Positions 1 through 5,894 of a stretch of DNA of 10,954 bases are shown one piece after another. Within the stretch, counting starts at the first letter, position 1. Each line of letters opens with the position of its first letter. Source of the stretch: a bacterium (lineage in GTDB: Bacteria; Tectomicrobia; Entotheonellia; Entotheonellales; Entotheonellaceae); contig JAPULM010000406.1 of NCBI GenBank assembly GCA_027294925.1, positions 1 through 10,954 on the forward strand, read 5' to 3'. A program made the position numbers and the translations under genes. The notes under the pieces are model-generated. The model ran no database searches and was not told the origin of the DNA. It saw only the letters and a list, made by a program, of their open reading frames with translations.

Positions 1-729
1 AAACCGCTTGAGAAATTGATCGAAAAAAAACTTGATGTGGCTGCGCTTAGAGCCTCGGGAAGGAATTTTGCGGTTGGCACCGTGTCATTAGTGTCTGGCC
101 TCTACAAAGAATGGACGCCTAGCGAAAATGATTTTATCAAAAAGTTGTTAGCGTCTGCCTCCATTCCGGTTGTATTTCCCTACGTTGATTTTGAAGATGT
201 GGATGTCCTGGTGGATGGCGGTGTGCGCAACATCACGCCATTGTCGAGTGCATTCGAACAAAATCCTGATGAAATATATGTGCTATTGACAAGCCGTGTC
301 GAGTGGGAGGGTGCTGACCTTCATCCATCCGGGGTACAGGAGCATGACTATGACCAGTGGGATGATAATTGGCTGGGCACCAAGGTAAGTGGGTTTGATG
401 TGCTAAAGCGTACGGTTGAAATTCTATCGGATGAGGTCTATTTGGATGATATAAGGACGGCTTTGCATTGGAATGACATTGCACAGGCAGTTGATGATTT
501 GACAGAGATTGCGAAGAATAATGAGCCGAATCAATCCGTTAAGAATGGGATTGAACAGCTCAAAGCCGTTTTGGGGAAGGTGAAAAAAAGGCATGTTAAG
601 CTGAATGTGATTGCGCCTCGGGAATGGTATGGGGATACGAATAGCTCGACGGAATTCTCAAGGCGTTTAATTGCCTGGGCGATAGCGCATGGTCACGAGG
701 TTGCTGCCGACAAAAATCGTTGGGTGTAG
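1..729 (+). CDS. Patatin-like phospholipase, C-terminal part (5' end outside window)
   Basis: The reading frame is open from base 1 (KPLEKLIEKKLD...) to TAG at 727-729, giving 242 residues. The in-frame TTG at 16 is not a credible start because the upstream codons already resemble the family's PL..L segment, so the gene begins before the window. The visible part has the second half of a patatin domain: a vGTvsLvSGLY strand, the ASASIPVVFP block (about residues 53-62) and the LVDGGVRN motif, whose aspartate (codon 214-216) would be the second member of the Ser-Asp catalytic dyad. The nucleophile GxSxG motif must lie upstream and cannot be checked. The family hydrolyses acyl esters of phospholipids or neutral lipids; the substrate here is unknown. 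The roughly 150 residues after the DGG block are not recognised beyond generally matching patatin-family C-termini. The next gene is convergent. Confidence 0.85.
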   Translation, partial: KPLEKLIEKKLDVAALRASGRNFAVGTVSLVSGLYKEWTPSENDFIKKLLASASIPVVFPYVDFEDVDVLVDGGVRNITPLSSAFEQNPDEIYVLLTSRVEWEGADLHPSGVQEHDYDQWDDNWLGTKVSGFDVLKRTVEILSDEVYLDDIRTALHWNDIAQAVDDLTEIAKNNEPNQSVKNGIEQLKAVLGKVKKRHVKLNVIAPREWYGDTNSSTEFSRRLIAWAIAHGHEVAADKNRWV

Positions 730-933
730 CCACTCCAAAGCAATTGATCGCGGCACGTTCGCTTATTTTGGGGCAATCCAGCCTGGAAAAATGGAACGGC
801 TGTATATGAAATTCGAGCCTGAGAGCGATCTGATGACGGGGCACGATAGCGTCCCGGTGTCACCCTTTCCGCCACGGAGAAAAAGATTATCTTTAATTGT
901 CTGCAAAAATCCGAATACTTTATTTAACAGTTT
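730..933. other. Convergent intergenic gap with possible coding remnants
   Basis: This is the gap between the 3' ends of the patatin and beta-helix genes. No convincing rho-independent terminator was found; an imperfect GC-rich hairpin near 837-856 has no following T-run. Two short stretches read like protein but in different plus-strand frames: one from about 740 to 855 (GTFAYFGAIQPGKMERLYMK...) and one from about 862 to 927 (LSATEKKIIFNCLQKSEYFI then TAA). They could be the frameshifted 3' end of a decayed gene, but no family is recognised and no start or ribosome site supports a functional gene. Confidence 0.3.
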
Positions 934-2112
934 TTATGTAAGCTCGGAAACCCACTGCTGTTGGCCAGCATCAAAACGCCATGCATAACGCCACTGCCCG
1001 GCATCGTCCATGGCCCAACGGCCGTCACGCAGGTGGGTGTGCAGGATATGTAACCCCTCTTGTAATTGTTTCGGGGTATAAAAGGTAGGACGGCGCCCCT
1101 CGAATTCCTCTTGCAGAAGCTGTCCTTCCAGGCGCAGTGAGCCTTCGACCAGTTGCTGCAACCGACCCGCATCGGCGCCAAGCAACTGTTGCATTTTCTT
1201 GATGAAATTGAGGATGATGCCGGGCTTTTTCTCCAATACCCAGCCTAAGCGATGTGAGCGGGGCGAAAGATCACCAGCGTATGAAAAGGCCGGAATGCGG
1301 CCGGTCATTTTGTTTTCTACGAAACTGCCAAAGCCCAGGATGGTCAGATCGTTACGGCGTAGCAAATCAAAAGGGCTGGGCTGGCCTTCAGGCTGACCAT
1401 AACGATTGATCACCCGACAGTTGATGCACACAAACGACGTGTAGACAAGGGCAGTGCCCTTGGCGCTTCCCGGACTTTCATCTAGTGAAGGAGCGGGCAA
1501 AGGCTCGCCACCATAATTGGCAAACACGGTTCCGGCGCCAATATTACTGGCGTTCGGCAGACCGCTAAGCACCACCTCGCGTCCCTCGGCGTCCAGGATG
1601 GGATAATCCGCCGGCGCCATCAAACTAAGATATGAGCTGTAATGTTCACTGGTAAAACCATTACCGAGAATCAGACTTTTACTCATCTCGGAACCAAGAT
1701 TGCATCGTGCCGCAGTCTGCGTATGGGTGATGTTAGCAAAGTTACGCAAATCGTTTTGTGGACCGATGTGGCTGTAGTCGATTGAAGCGCTAAAGCCGTG
1801 GCTCGCCCGCTCCACAACCGTATTCAGCAGCCGCGAGTTGCTGAATGCAACACCATGCTCCAGACGCGTCTGACGCTGGCTGGTTTGATGACCGCAGAAG
1901 ACAAAAGCGCTAGGCTCACCGGTCGATAGCACATGACAGTTGATGAGGGTTACATCATCTCCGACAACGACAGGCCAATGCGGCTGACCTTCAAGGACTG
2001 AATTGACGATCTGACAACGATCCCCAATCACAACATGCTGCAGGTGGCTATGCTGCACGTTGGTCTCCAAGCCCAGGTGCACGGTGGGGTCAATATCCGT
2101 AACAGCACTCAC
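934..2112 (-). CDS. Left-handed beta-helix (hexapeptide-repeat) protein, GlmU-C-like
   Basis: This is a 392-residue protein starting at GTG, with AGGAAG a few bases upstream as ribosome site (GGAAGTGGATT-GTG). Residues about 5-275 show the spaced hydrophobic/Asn/Gly pattern of hexapeptide repeats (for example VVIGDRCQIVNSVL and VVVGDDVTLINCHVL). The segment NASNIGAGTVFANYGG at about 187-202 closely resembles the acetyl-CoA-binding region of the GlmU acetyltransferase domain (NIGAGTI..NYDG). There is no N-terminal nucleotidyltransferase signature. The last 100 residues are helical and charged. This suggests a trimeric LbH acyltransferase or a sugar-nucleotide-related protein, probably cytoplasmic, but the substrate cannot be assigned. 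It stands alone, convergent with the patatin gene and divergent from the YbjQ operon. The fold is secure and the activity is an inference. Confidence 0.75.
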   Translation of the reverse strand: MSAVTDIDPTVHLGLETNVQHSHLQHVVIGDRCQIVNSVLEGQPHWPVVVGDDVTLINCHVLSTGEPSAFVFCGHQTSQRQTRLEHGVAFSNSRLLNTVVERASHGFSASIDYSHIGPQNDLRNFANITHTQTAARCNLGSEMSKSLILGNGFTSEHYSSYLSLMAPADYPILDAEGREVVLSGLPNASNIGAGTVFANYGGEPLPAPSLDESPGSAKGTALVYTSFVCINCRVINRYGQPEGQPSPFDLLRRNDLTILGFGSFVENKMTGRIPAFSYAGDLSPRSHRLGWVLEKKPGIILNFIKKMQQLLGADAGRLQQLVEGSLRLEGQLLQEEFEGRRPTFYTPKQLQEGLHILHTHLRDGRWAMDDAGQWRYAWRFDAGQQQWVSELT

Positions 2113-2583
2113 AATCCACTTCCTTTCGCATCAGCCATTTTCAGCAAACCTGTTGGTAAATGTAACCTAGAAGCAGTGTGGATGCTATGACAAAGCAATA
2201 CGTTCGGCACCTGCTTGCAGATGGTAAGGCCGTAAGGGGGACATCCGTTATTGCGCCTCAGTCCTCTCTGTGTCTTGGATAGGGTTTCCTTCGTTGCGAT
2301 GCGCAGCACTTAGACCGTATCATGGCGCTAGCATCCCACCGCAACAGGCAGCTGTCAAGCACCAGGCAACAACGATATGGTGCACAACAAATCGCTGCAA
2401 AAACCTTCCCAGACATCTAATTTCTTCATGCCAGACCAAAACCGGGAGAGAAACGCTCTATTCGTAAAACGGTGAAAAAATAATTAAATCTGTCACTGTC
2501 CCTCATATAGAGTGATATCTAAGCCGATAGTTTTAGTCAGTAGGTGGGTTTAACATGTCTTTATTTTGTTAAGGAGATTGATT
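2113..2583. other. Divergent intergenic region, no supported gene
   Basis: About 470 bases lie between two divergent genes. A 31-codon ORF on the plus strand (2187-2282, MTKQYVRHLLADGK...) lacks a good ribosome site and is unrecognised. The minus-strand open frame here overlaps the beta-helix start and looks like chance. A fragment of a short repeat is at 2484-2502. AAGGAG at 2571-2576 serves the downstream YbjQ gene. A weak promoter-like pair, CTGTCA (2490-2495) and TGATAT 17 bases later, could drive that operon but matches consensus poorly. The length of the gap leaves room for a decayed gene or a small RNA, neither of which can be shown from the sequence. Confidence 0.4.
2484..2502. repeat. 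Fragment of AAATCTGTC...GTCCC short repeat
   Basis: TTAAATCTGTC followed by ACTGTCCC shares 11 exact bases (TTAAATCTGTC) with the right arm of the perfect palindrome at 5808-5831 and then diverges before another GTCCC. The most likely explanation is a half copy or relative of the same dispersed intergenic repeat. It lies in the presumed promoter region of the YbjQ operon. One 11-base match alone could be chance; the matching context (A/T-rich core then CTGTC...CCC) makes relationship more likely. Confidence 0.4.
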
Positions 2584-2898
2584 GTGGTCGTTACGAATAT
2601 CGAAACTGTTCCAGGAAAACAAATTATTGAGCATTATGGCATTGTTCAAGGCAGTACCATCCGCGCCAAACATGTGGGACGTGACCTCATGGCTGGCTTA
2701 AAAAATATTGTCGGTGGGGAACTGAAAGGATACACCGACCTACTGATCGAATCTCGCCGTCAGGCGATGGAACGCATGCAGGCACAGGCACAAGAAATGG
2801 GCGCTAATGCGGTAATTAATGTGAGATTTTCCACCTCTTCCGTAGCGCAGGGTGCGGCAGAGATTCTCTGTTACGGCACAGCCGTGAGGTTTCAATAA
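2584..2898 (+). CDS. YbjQ/UPF0145 family protein
   Basis: This is a small soluble protein of the YbjQ (UPF0145, DUF74) family, sometimes called heavy-metal-binding domain proteins, with no firm biochemical role. The sequence carries the family pattern throughout: a short first strand (VTNIETVPG), IIEHYGIVQGSTI, the R-D-..AG..NIVGGELKGY turn, the helix with LIESRRQAMERM...A..MGANAVINVRF, and a final strand ending CYGTAVRFQ. The GTG at 2584 is chosen as start because AAGGAG (2571-2576) sits 7 bases upstream, giving 104 residues, close to the usual length of about 105. The frame is open to a TTG at 2566, but that would place the ribosome site inside the gene. It is the first gene of an operon; the next ATG directly abuts its TAA. 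Confidence 0.88.
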   Translation: MVVTNIETVPGKQIIEHYGIVQGSTIRAKHVGRDLMAGLKNIVGGELKGYTDLLIESRRQAMERMQAQAQEMGANAVINVRFSTSSVAQGAAEILCYGTAVRFQ

Positions 2899-3363
2899 AT
2901 GGCACAAGTACTACTCGCAAATCTTAACCTGATCGTATTCAGCAGCCTCATACTAATTGGCTATACGGCGGGAAAATGGTTAGAAAACCGGCACTACAAA
3001 AGTATCCGCGAACGTGAAATGAAATTTTTGCAGCGCCCGACTATCACCATCAAGACGATACCCGGCAATCAAAGCGTGCAACAGGCAAGCATGGCGATCG
3101 GGGCGGTTGTGGTCTCGGTGGATTACTTCAAACGCTTCCTGGCAACCATTCGAATGATCTTTGGCGGTGAGGTGTCATCGTATGCTTCCCTGATCGATCG
3201 CGGTAAACGAGAAGCCATTTTGCGTATGAAAGAATCATGCCCCAATGCCGATCTTTATCTCAATTTCCGTCTGCAGACCGCAGCCATCTCCCAGGGTCGA
3301 CGCAATAAAATCGGCAGTATCGAGTTTGTCGCCTACAGCACCGCCATCACCTTCGAGCCATGA
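2899..3363 (+). CDS. Membrane-anchored YbjQ-like protein
   Basis: This protein has 154 residues. Residues about 6-25 (LANLNLIVFSSLILIGYTAG) form one hydrophobic segment followed by basic residues (KWLENRHYKSIRER), consistent with an N-terminal anchor and a cytoplasmic C-terminal domain. Residues about 45-154 resemble a diverged YbjQ domain: GAVVVSVDYFKRFLATIRMIFGG is equivalent to the ..RD..AG..NIVGG region of the preceding gene, then SYASLIDRGKREAILRMKE, NADLYLNFRLQT and a final strand AYSTAITFEP. It therefore looks like a duplicated and membrane-tethered partner of the upstream YbjQ protein. The start abuts the previous stop (TAA-ATG) and the stop overlaps the next ATG by 4 bases, so translation is probably coupled across all three genes. 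Function is unknown; a subunit of a YbjQ oligomer attached to the membrane protease is plausible. Confidence 0.78.
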   Translation: MAQVLLANLNLIVFSSLILIGYTAGKWLENRHYKSIREREMKFLQRPTITIKTIPGNQSVQQASMAIGAVVVSVDYFKRFLATIRMIFGGEVSSYASLIDRGKREAILRMKESCPNADLYLNFRLQTAAISQGRRNKIGSIEFVAYSTAITFEP

Positions 3364-4154
3364 ATTTTGTGCCCAAAGCCCTGTTTGAAACGGCGGACAT
3401 CTCACGCGGATCGTTTCGTGTAAGAGAATGGATTAAGACGCTGTTGTCAGGTGCGATTATCCTGGGCATACTGTATGTGGTCGTCAATGTCGGCGTCGAT
3501 CTTGTTGTCAAACACCTGCCGGAAGAGACCGAATCACGCTGGTTCACCTGGCTCTATCAACCGGCGATGAGGCAAGACGCCGAAGACCTAGGAAGAGCCC
3601 GCCGTGTCTTCGAACAGCTCCTGTCATCGGCTAATTTACGTCCCCTGACCTATCAATTGTTCCTCCTCGACCTCGACCTGCCTAATGCAATTGCAGTGCC
3701 TGGCGGCGGGGTTGGAATCACCCGGAGTATGCTTGAATACATCAATAATGACATCGGGCTCGCCATGGTGTTAGCGCATGAACTGGGGCATCATCAGCAC
3801 CGCCATGGGCTGCGGCGATTCGGCCGGGCCGTCATCTGGCAAACCCTCCTGAGTCTCGGGGCTAGGGGCGAGGGGTCAGGACTTGAGGTGGCGTTACAAG
3901 CCTCAATCGCCGGTTATTCGCGCCAACAGGAACGCCAGGCTGACCGCTTTGGGTTACAGCTCGTGCATAGGACCTATGGTCACGCCAATGGCGCACTGGC
4001 GTTTTTTGAACGCATCCATGCCGAACACGGCATGCGTCAGTCGCGCTGGGCAGGCTTGATGTCAAGCCATCCCTTGAGCAGCGAACGCCTGGCCGCTCTG
4101 CGTCAGTTACAAAAACGTTTGGCAGCAGAGCCTCTAACGTCTGACCGTCATTGA
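3360..4154 (+). CDS. M48 family zinc metallopeptidase, membrane-anchored
   Basis: This protein has 264 residues and starts at the ATG that overlaps the previous gene's TGA (ATGA). A hydrophobic stretch at about 28-50 (LLSGAIILGILYVVVNVGVDLVV) is a single N-terminal membrane segment. The catalytic HELGHHQHRHG is at 140-150, with zinc ligands H140 and H144 and catalytic E141; the third ligand is expected to be E191 in QQERQADRFG, the usual ExxxD motif. The C-terminal SSHPLSSERLAAL motif is typical of M48 peptidases of the Ste24/HtpX/Oma1-like type. With one membrane segment near the N-terminus, it resembles the short Oma1-like bacterial members rather than multi-pass HtpX. A likely role is quality control of membrane or envelope proteins, with the two YbjQ-type proteins as possible partners. 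Substrate and topology are inferred. Confidence 0.88.
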   Translation: MNFVPKALFETADISRGSFRVREWIKTLLSGAIILGILYVVVNVGVDLVVKHLPEETESRWFTWLYQPAMRQDAEDLGRARRVFEQLLSSANLRPLTYQLFLLDLDLPNAIAVPGGGVGITRSMLEYINNDIGLAMVLAHELGHHQHRHGLRRFGRAVIWQTLLSLGARGEGSGLEVALQASIAGYSRQQERQADRFGLQLVHRTYGHANGALAFFERIHAEHGMRQSRWAGLMSSHPLSSERLAALRQLQKRLAAEPLTSDRH

Positions 4155-4222
4155 TCACCCAGGTTCCATTTTCTTTCAATTCCTCCTACGCCTCGTTGCG
4201 ATCTTCCCTATTGGCTTTGCTA

Positions 4223-4774
4223 TTATGCGTCACTTTGCGCACGGACTCGTTTTTCATACAAAAACGCAATTTCGACCTCTTCATCCGAAACGGCTATAGA
4301 GGCAGATTCAAACGCAGATACCGACTCTCGATAGGTTGTCTGACAAGCGTTATCAACGAATAGCTGCATCTTTTCAACAATCGCCTCGAGCTGTTCTCTT
4401 TGTTGCTTCAGCTTCTGTTGTTGCGCTTCTTGCTTCGCCACCACATCGGTGACAAGGCTACAGGCTGTTTTCAGCCGTTTCCCGGCTTCGAGTTTCTTCC
4501 GAATAAAGCTCCTGGCAAGTTCAGTATTGTCTTCCTCAAAGCAGATGTCGATCTGATCTTCAAGTTCAGATATTTTCGCTTCAACCATGGCAACAAAAGA
4601 CTGTAGCTTGTCAGCCTTCCGGCTCAGGTCGGCGAGACGCTGTTCACCCTGACCCATTTCCGTTTCCATATCACGAACGGCCTGTTTCAACATGGCTTCC
4701 GGATCTTCCAACCAATCTAAAACGCCATGCGCATCCGCTTTCAAAAGTCGCTCTATTCTGCTCACTAAGGTCAT
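4223..4774 (-). CDS. PspA/IM30-like coiled-coil protein (short form)
   Basis: This protein has 183 residues and starts at ATG, with AAGGAG (4787-4782) 7 bases upstream. The N-terminus (MTLVSRIERLLKADAHGVLDWLEDPEAMLKQAVRDMETEM) matches the first helix and the EDPE...L...I.DME signature of PspA/IM30 (Vipp1) proteins. Most of the rest is heptad-like, rich in Glu, Lys, Gln and Leu, predicting a long coiled-coil hairpin. It is shorter than E. coli PspA (about 222 residues), with the truncation at the C-terminal end; the final EEVEIAFLYEKRVRAQ may cap the hairpin. The family binds inner membranes and protects them under stress; in enterobacteria PspA also restrains PspF. No pspF, pspB or pspC lies nearby and no sigma-54 site was found, so control probably differs. 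It is divergent from the two-component system and convergent with the M48 operon. Confidence 0.85.
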   Translation of the reverse strand: MTLVSRIERLLKADAHGVLDWLEDPEAMLKQAVRDMETEMGQGEQRLADLSRKADKLQSFVAMVEAKISELEDQIDICFEEDNTELARSFIRKKLEAGKRLKTACSLVTDVVAKQEAQQQKLKQQREQLEAIVEKMQLFVDNACQTTYRESVSAFESASIAVSDEEVEIAFLYEKRVRAQSDA

Positions 4775-4799
4775 TATCGATCTCCTTCAGCTGACCATT

Positions 4800-4811
4800 G
4801 GCAACGTTGCC
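4800..4811. promoter_or_regulatory. 12-bp perfect palindrome upstream of pspA-like gene
   Basis: GGCAACGTTGCC is a perfect 12-base palindrome about 25 bases before the pspA-like start and just upstream of its ribosome site. On the transcript it would lie in the 5' leader. It could be an operator for a dimeric regulator or simply chance; the neighbouring GCCGCC/GGCGGC pair could also form a weak hairpin with it. Confidence 0.3.
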
Positions 4812-4922
4812 GCCTGCTGATTTCCATACCGGCGGCGTGTGGTTATGATAGCCATCTGAGCGTTCCTTCAATCAGAAGTGATGTCTGAGAGAGGCAATCT
4901 GGCACTCCCTGCTTTAGCTACC

Positions 4923-5029
4923 AATGTAAGGCACCAGGAGATTTAATATCAGACATACGAATGTAAAAAAGACACCGAGGTTTTTACATTCGTTTTACAT
5001 AGAAGAGCCTGTCATTGAGATATAATGTA
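4923..5029. promoter_or_regulatory. Cluster of five TTACAT/ATGTAA sites with 11-bp tandem and inverted repeats
   Basis: TTACAT or its complement ATGTAA occurs at 4923-4928, 4961-4966, 4984-4989, 4995-5000 and 5024-5029. Two features stand out. TTTTACAT at 4982-4989 and 4993-5000 is a tandem pair with an 11-base repeat length, the spacing typical of OmpR/PhoB-family regulator boxes. ACGAATGTAAAAA at 4957-4969 is the exact inverse of TTTTTACATTCGT at 4981-4993, an 11-base spacer apart. The cluster lies between the pspA-like gene and the gene for an OmpR-type regulator, so it is a good candidate for binding by that regulator, controlling itself and possibly the pspA-like gene. The binding protein is inferred; the repeats are seen directly. 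Confidence 0.6.
5021..5026 (+). promoter_or_regulatory. Probable -10 box for the two-component operon
   Basis: TATAAT is a perfect sigma-70 -10 hexamer, 48 bases before the regulator's start codon. No good -35 hexamer is at 17 bases; the nearest TTTACA (4994-4999) is 21 bases away. This fits a promoter needing an activator bound at the TTACAT boxes just upstream, as in PhoB-type promoters. The exact transcription start is not determined. Confidence 0.5.
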
Positions 5030-5073
5030 AACAAGCAACCTGTATGTGCATGTACGATGTGATAGGTAAAATC

Positions 5074-5796
5074 ATGAATAGAAAACTCAAGCTGTTAATC
5101 GTGGAAGATGAGCAAGCCATTTTGCTGGGCTTAACGGATCTCTTTGTCTTTCACGGCTATGATGTCGACGCCACAGCGGATGGGCGCGAGGCGCTAGCCA
5201 AGGTAGCGGAGAGCCATTACGACCTCATCCTACTCGACGTCATGTTACCCTCGATAGACGGGTTTAGCGTGTGTAACGAGATTCGCCAACAGGATCGCGA
5301 GCAACCGATTATCATGCTGACCGCCAAGACCACCGAGGACGACATTTTAACCGGCCTGACGATGGGTGCCGACGACTATATATCAAAGCCTTTCTCGGTG
5401 CGGGAATTGGTCCTGAGAGTGGAGGCGGTTTTGCGTCGTTCACAGAAGCTACGCTTGCAGGAAAGCCAATTCATCATCGGAGATGGCTTGTGTATTGACG
5501 TGCTCAATTTAGCGGGACGTTGGCTAGATGACGCGCTGCCAGGCAAGCGCTCGGATGCTGAGATTGTCTTCACCCGTAGAGAAATTGACATATTGGGCTA
5601 CCTGCGGCAGCATGCCGAACGACCGGTATCGCGTGAAGAGCTGCTGACCGAAGTGTGGGGCTATGAAAAAGGGTCGATCATCGAAACACGCACGGTTGAT
5701 ATTCACATCGCCAAACTCCGACGCAAAATTGAACCTGACCCAAAAAACCCGCAATGCCTGCTCACCATACGCGGCGAAGGGTATAAACTCCTATGA
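5074..5796 (+). CDS. OmpR/PhoB-family response regulator
   Basis: This protein has 240 residues from the ATG at 5074 (MNRKLKLLIVEDE), preceded by a weak AGGT ribosome site. An in-frame ATG at 5044 is possible but would add ten residues not expected in the family. The receiver domain (about 5-120) has acidic residues E11, D12 and E13, phospho-acceptor D55 (LILLDVMLP), T83 and K105 (ISKPF). The winged-helix DNA-binding domain (about 150-240) shows FTRREIDILGYL, VSREELLTEVWGY, TRTVDIHIAKLRRKIE and the terminal TIRGEGYKLL. It should be phosphorylated by the adjacent kinase and bind tandem direct repeats; suitable repeats lie just upstream. The C-terminus looks altered: a second in-frame copy of the RGEGYK coding sequence sits 78 bases downstream, reading on as RLTQGG to a stop just before the kinase, suggesting that the present stop arose by insertion. 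Confidence 0.93.
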   Translation: MNRKLKLLIVEDEQAILLGLTDLFVFHGYDVDATADGREALAKVAESHYDLILLDVMLPSIDGFSVCNEIRQQDREQPIIMLTAKTTEDDILTGLTMGADDYISKPFSVRELVLRVEAVLRRSQKLRLQESQFIIGDGLCIDVLNLAGRWLDDALPGKRSDAEIVFTRREIDILGYLRQHAERPVSREELLTEVWGYEKGSIIETRTVDIHIAKLRRKIEPDPKNPQCLLTIRGEGYKLL

Positions 5797-5866
5797 AAAA
5801 ACGTCACGGGGACAGATTTAAATCTGTCCCCAGGCAGATGAAAAACCCGCGGCGAAGGGTATAAAC
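5770..5866. repeat. 19-bp direct repeat of the regulator's 3' end flanking the palindrome
   Basis: CGCGGCGAAGGGTATAAAC occurs at 5770-5788, inside the regulator gene, and again at 5848-5866; with one mismatch the match extends to 23 bases. The offset is 78 bases, a multiple of three. Read in the regulator's frame, the second copy gives RGEGYKRLTQGG then TAA at 5884-5886, 8 bases before the kinase ATG. This looks like the original end of the regulator gene, displaced when about 59 bases including the palindrome were inserted with duplication of the target. Confidence 0.75.
5808..5831. repeat. 24-bp perfect palindrome (GGGGACAGATTT arms)
   Basis: GGGGACAGATTT is followed at once by its exact complement AAATCTGTCCCC. 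Transcribed, it would form a 12-base-pair stem with little or no loop room, or on DNA a cruciform. Short GGGGACAG...-type repeats are recalled as common between genes in proteobacteria and are often found near Y1 (REP-associated) transposases; no such transposase is in this window. It lies in the short gap between regulator and kinase genes, where it could also reduce read-through or stabilise the upstream message. There is no T-run, so it is not a standard terminator. Confidence 0.75.
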
Positions 5867-5894
5867 GCCTCACACAGGGTGGTTAAGACACATC

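Noticed and set aside
837..856. Hairpin between the patatin and beta-helix genes as a terminator
   Set aside because: The stem is interrupted and neither side has a T-run.
2187..2282. 31-codon plus-strand ORF (MTKQYVRHLLADGK...) in the gap before the YbjQ operon
   Set aside because: The ribosome site is poor and there is no recognised homology; kept only as a note in the region description.
4899..4914. TGGCAC...TGC resembling a sigma-54 -24/-12 promoter near the pspA-like gene
   Set aside because: The GG-to-GC spacing is 8 rather than the required 10 bases, and it points away from the pspA-like gene.
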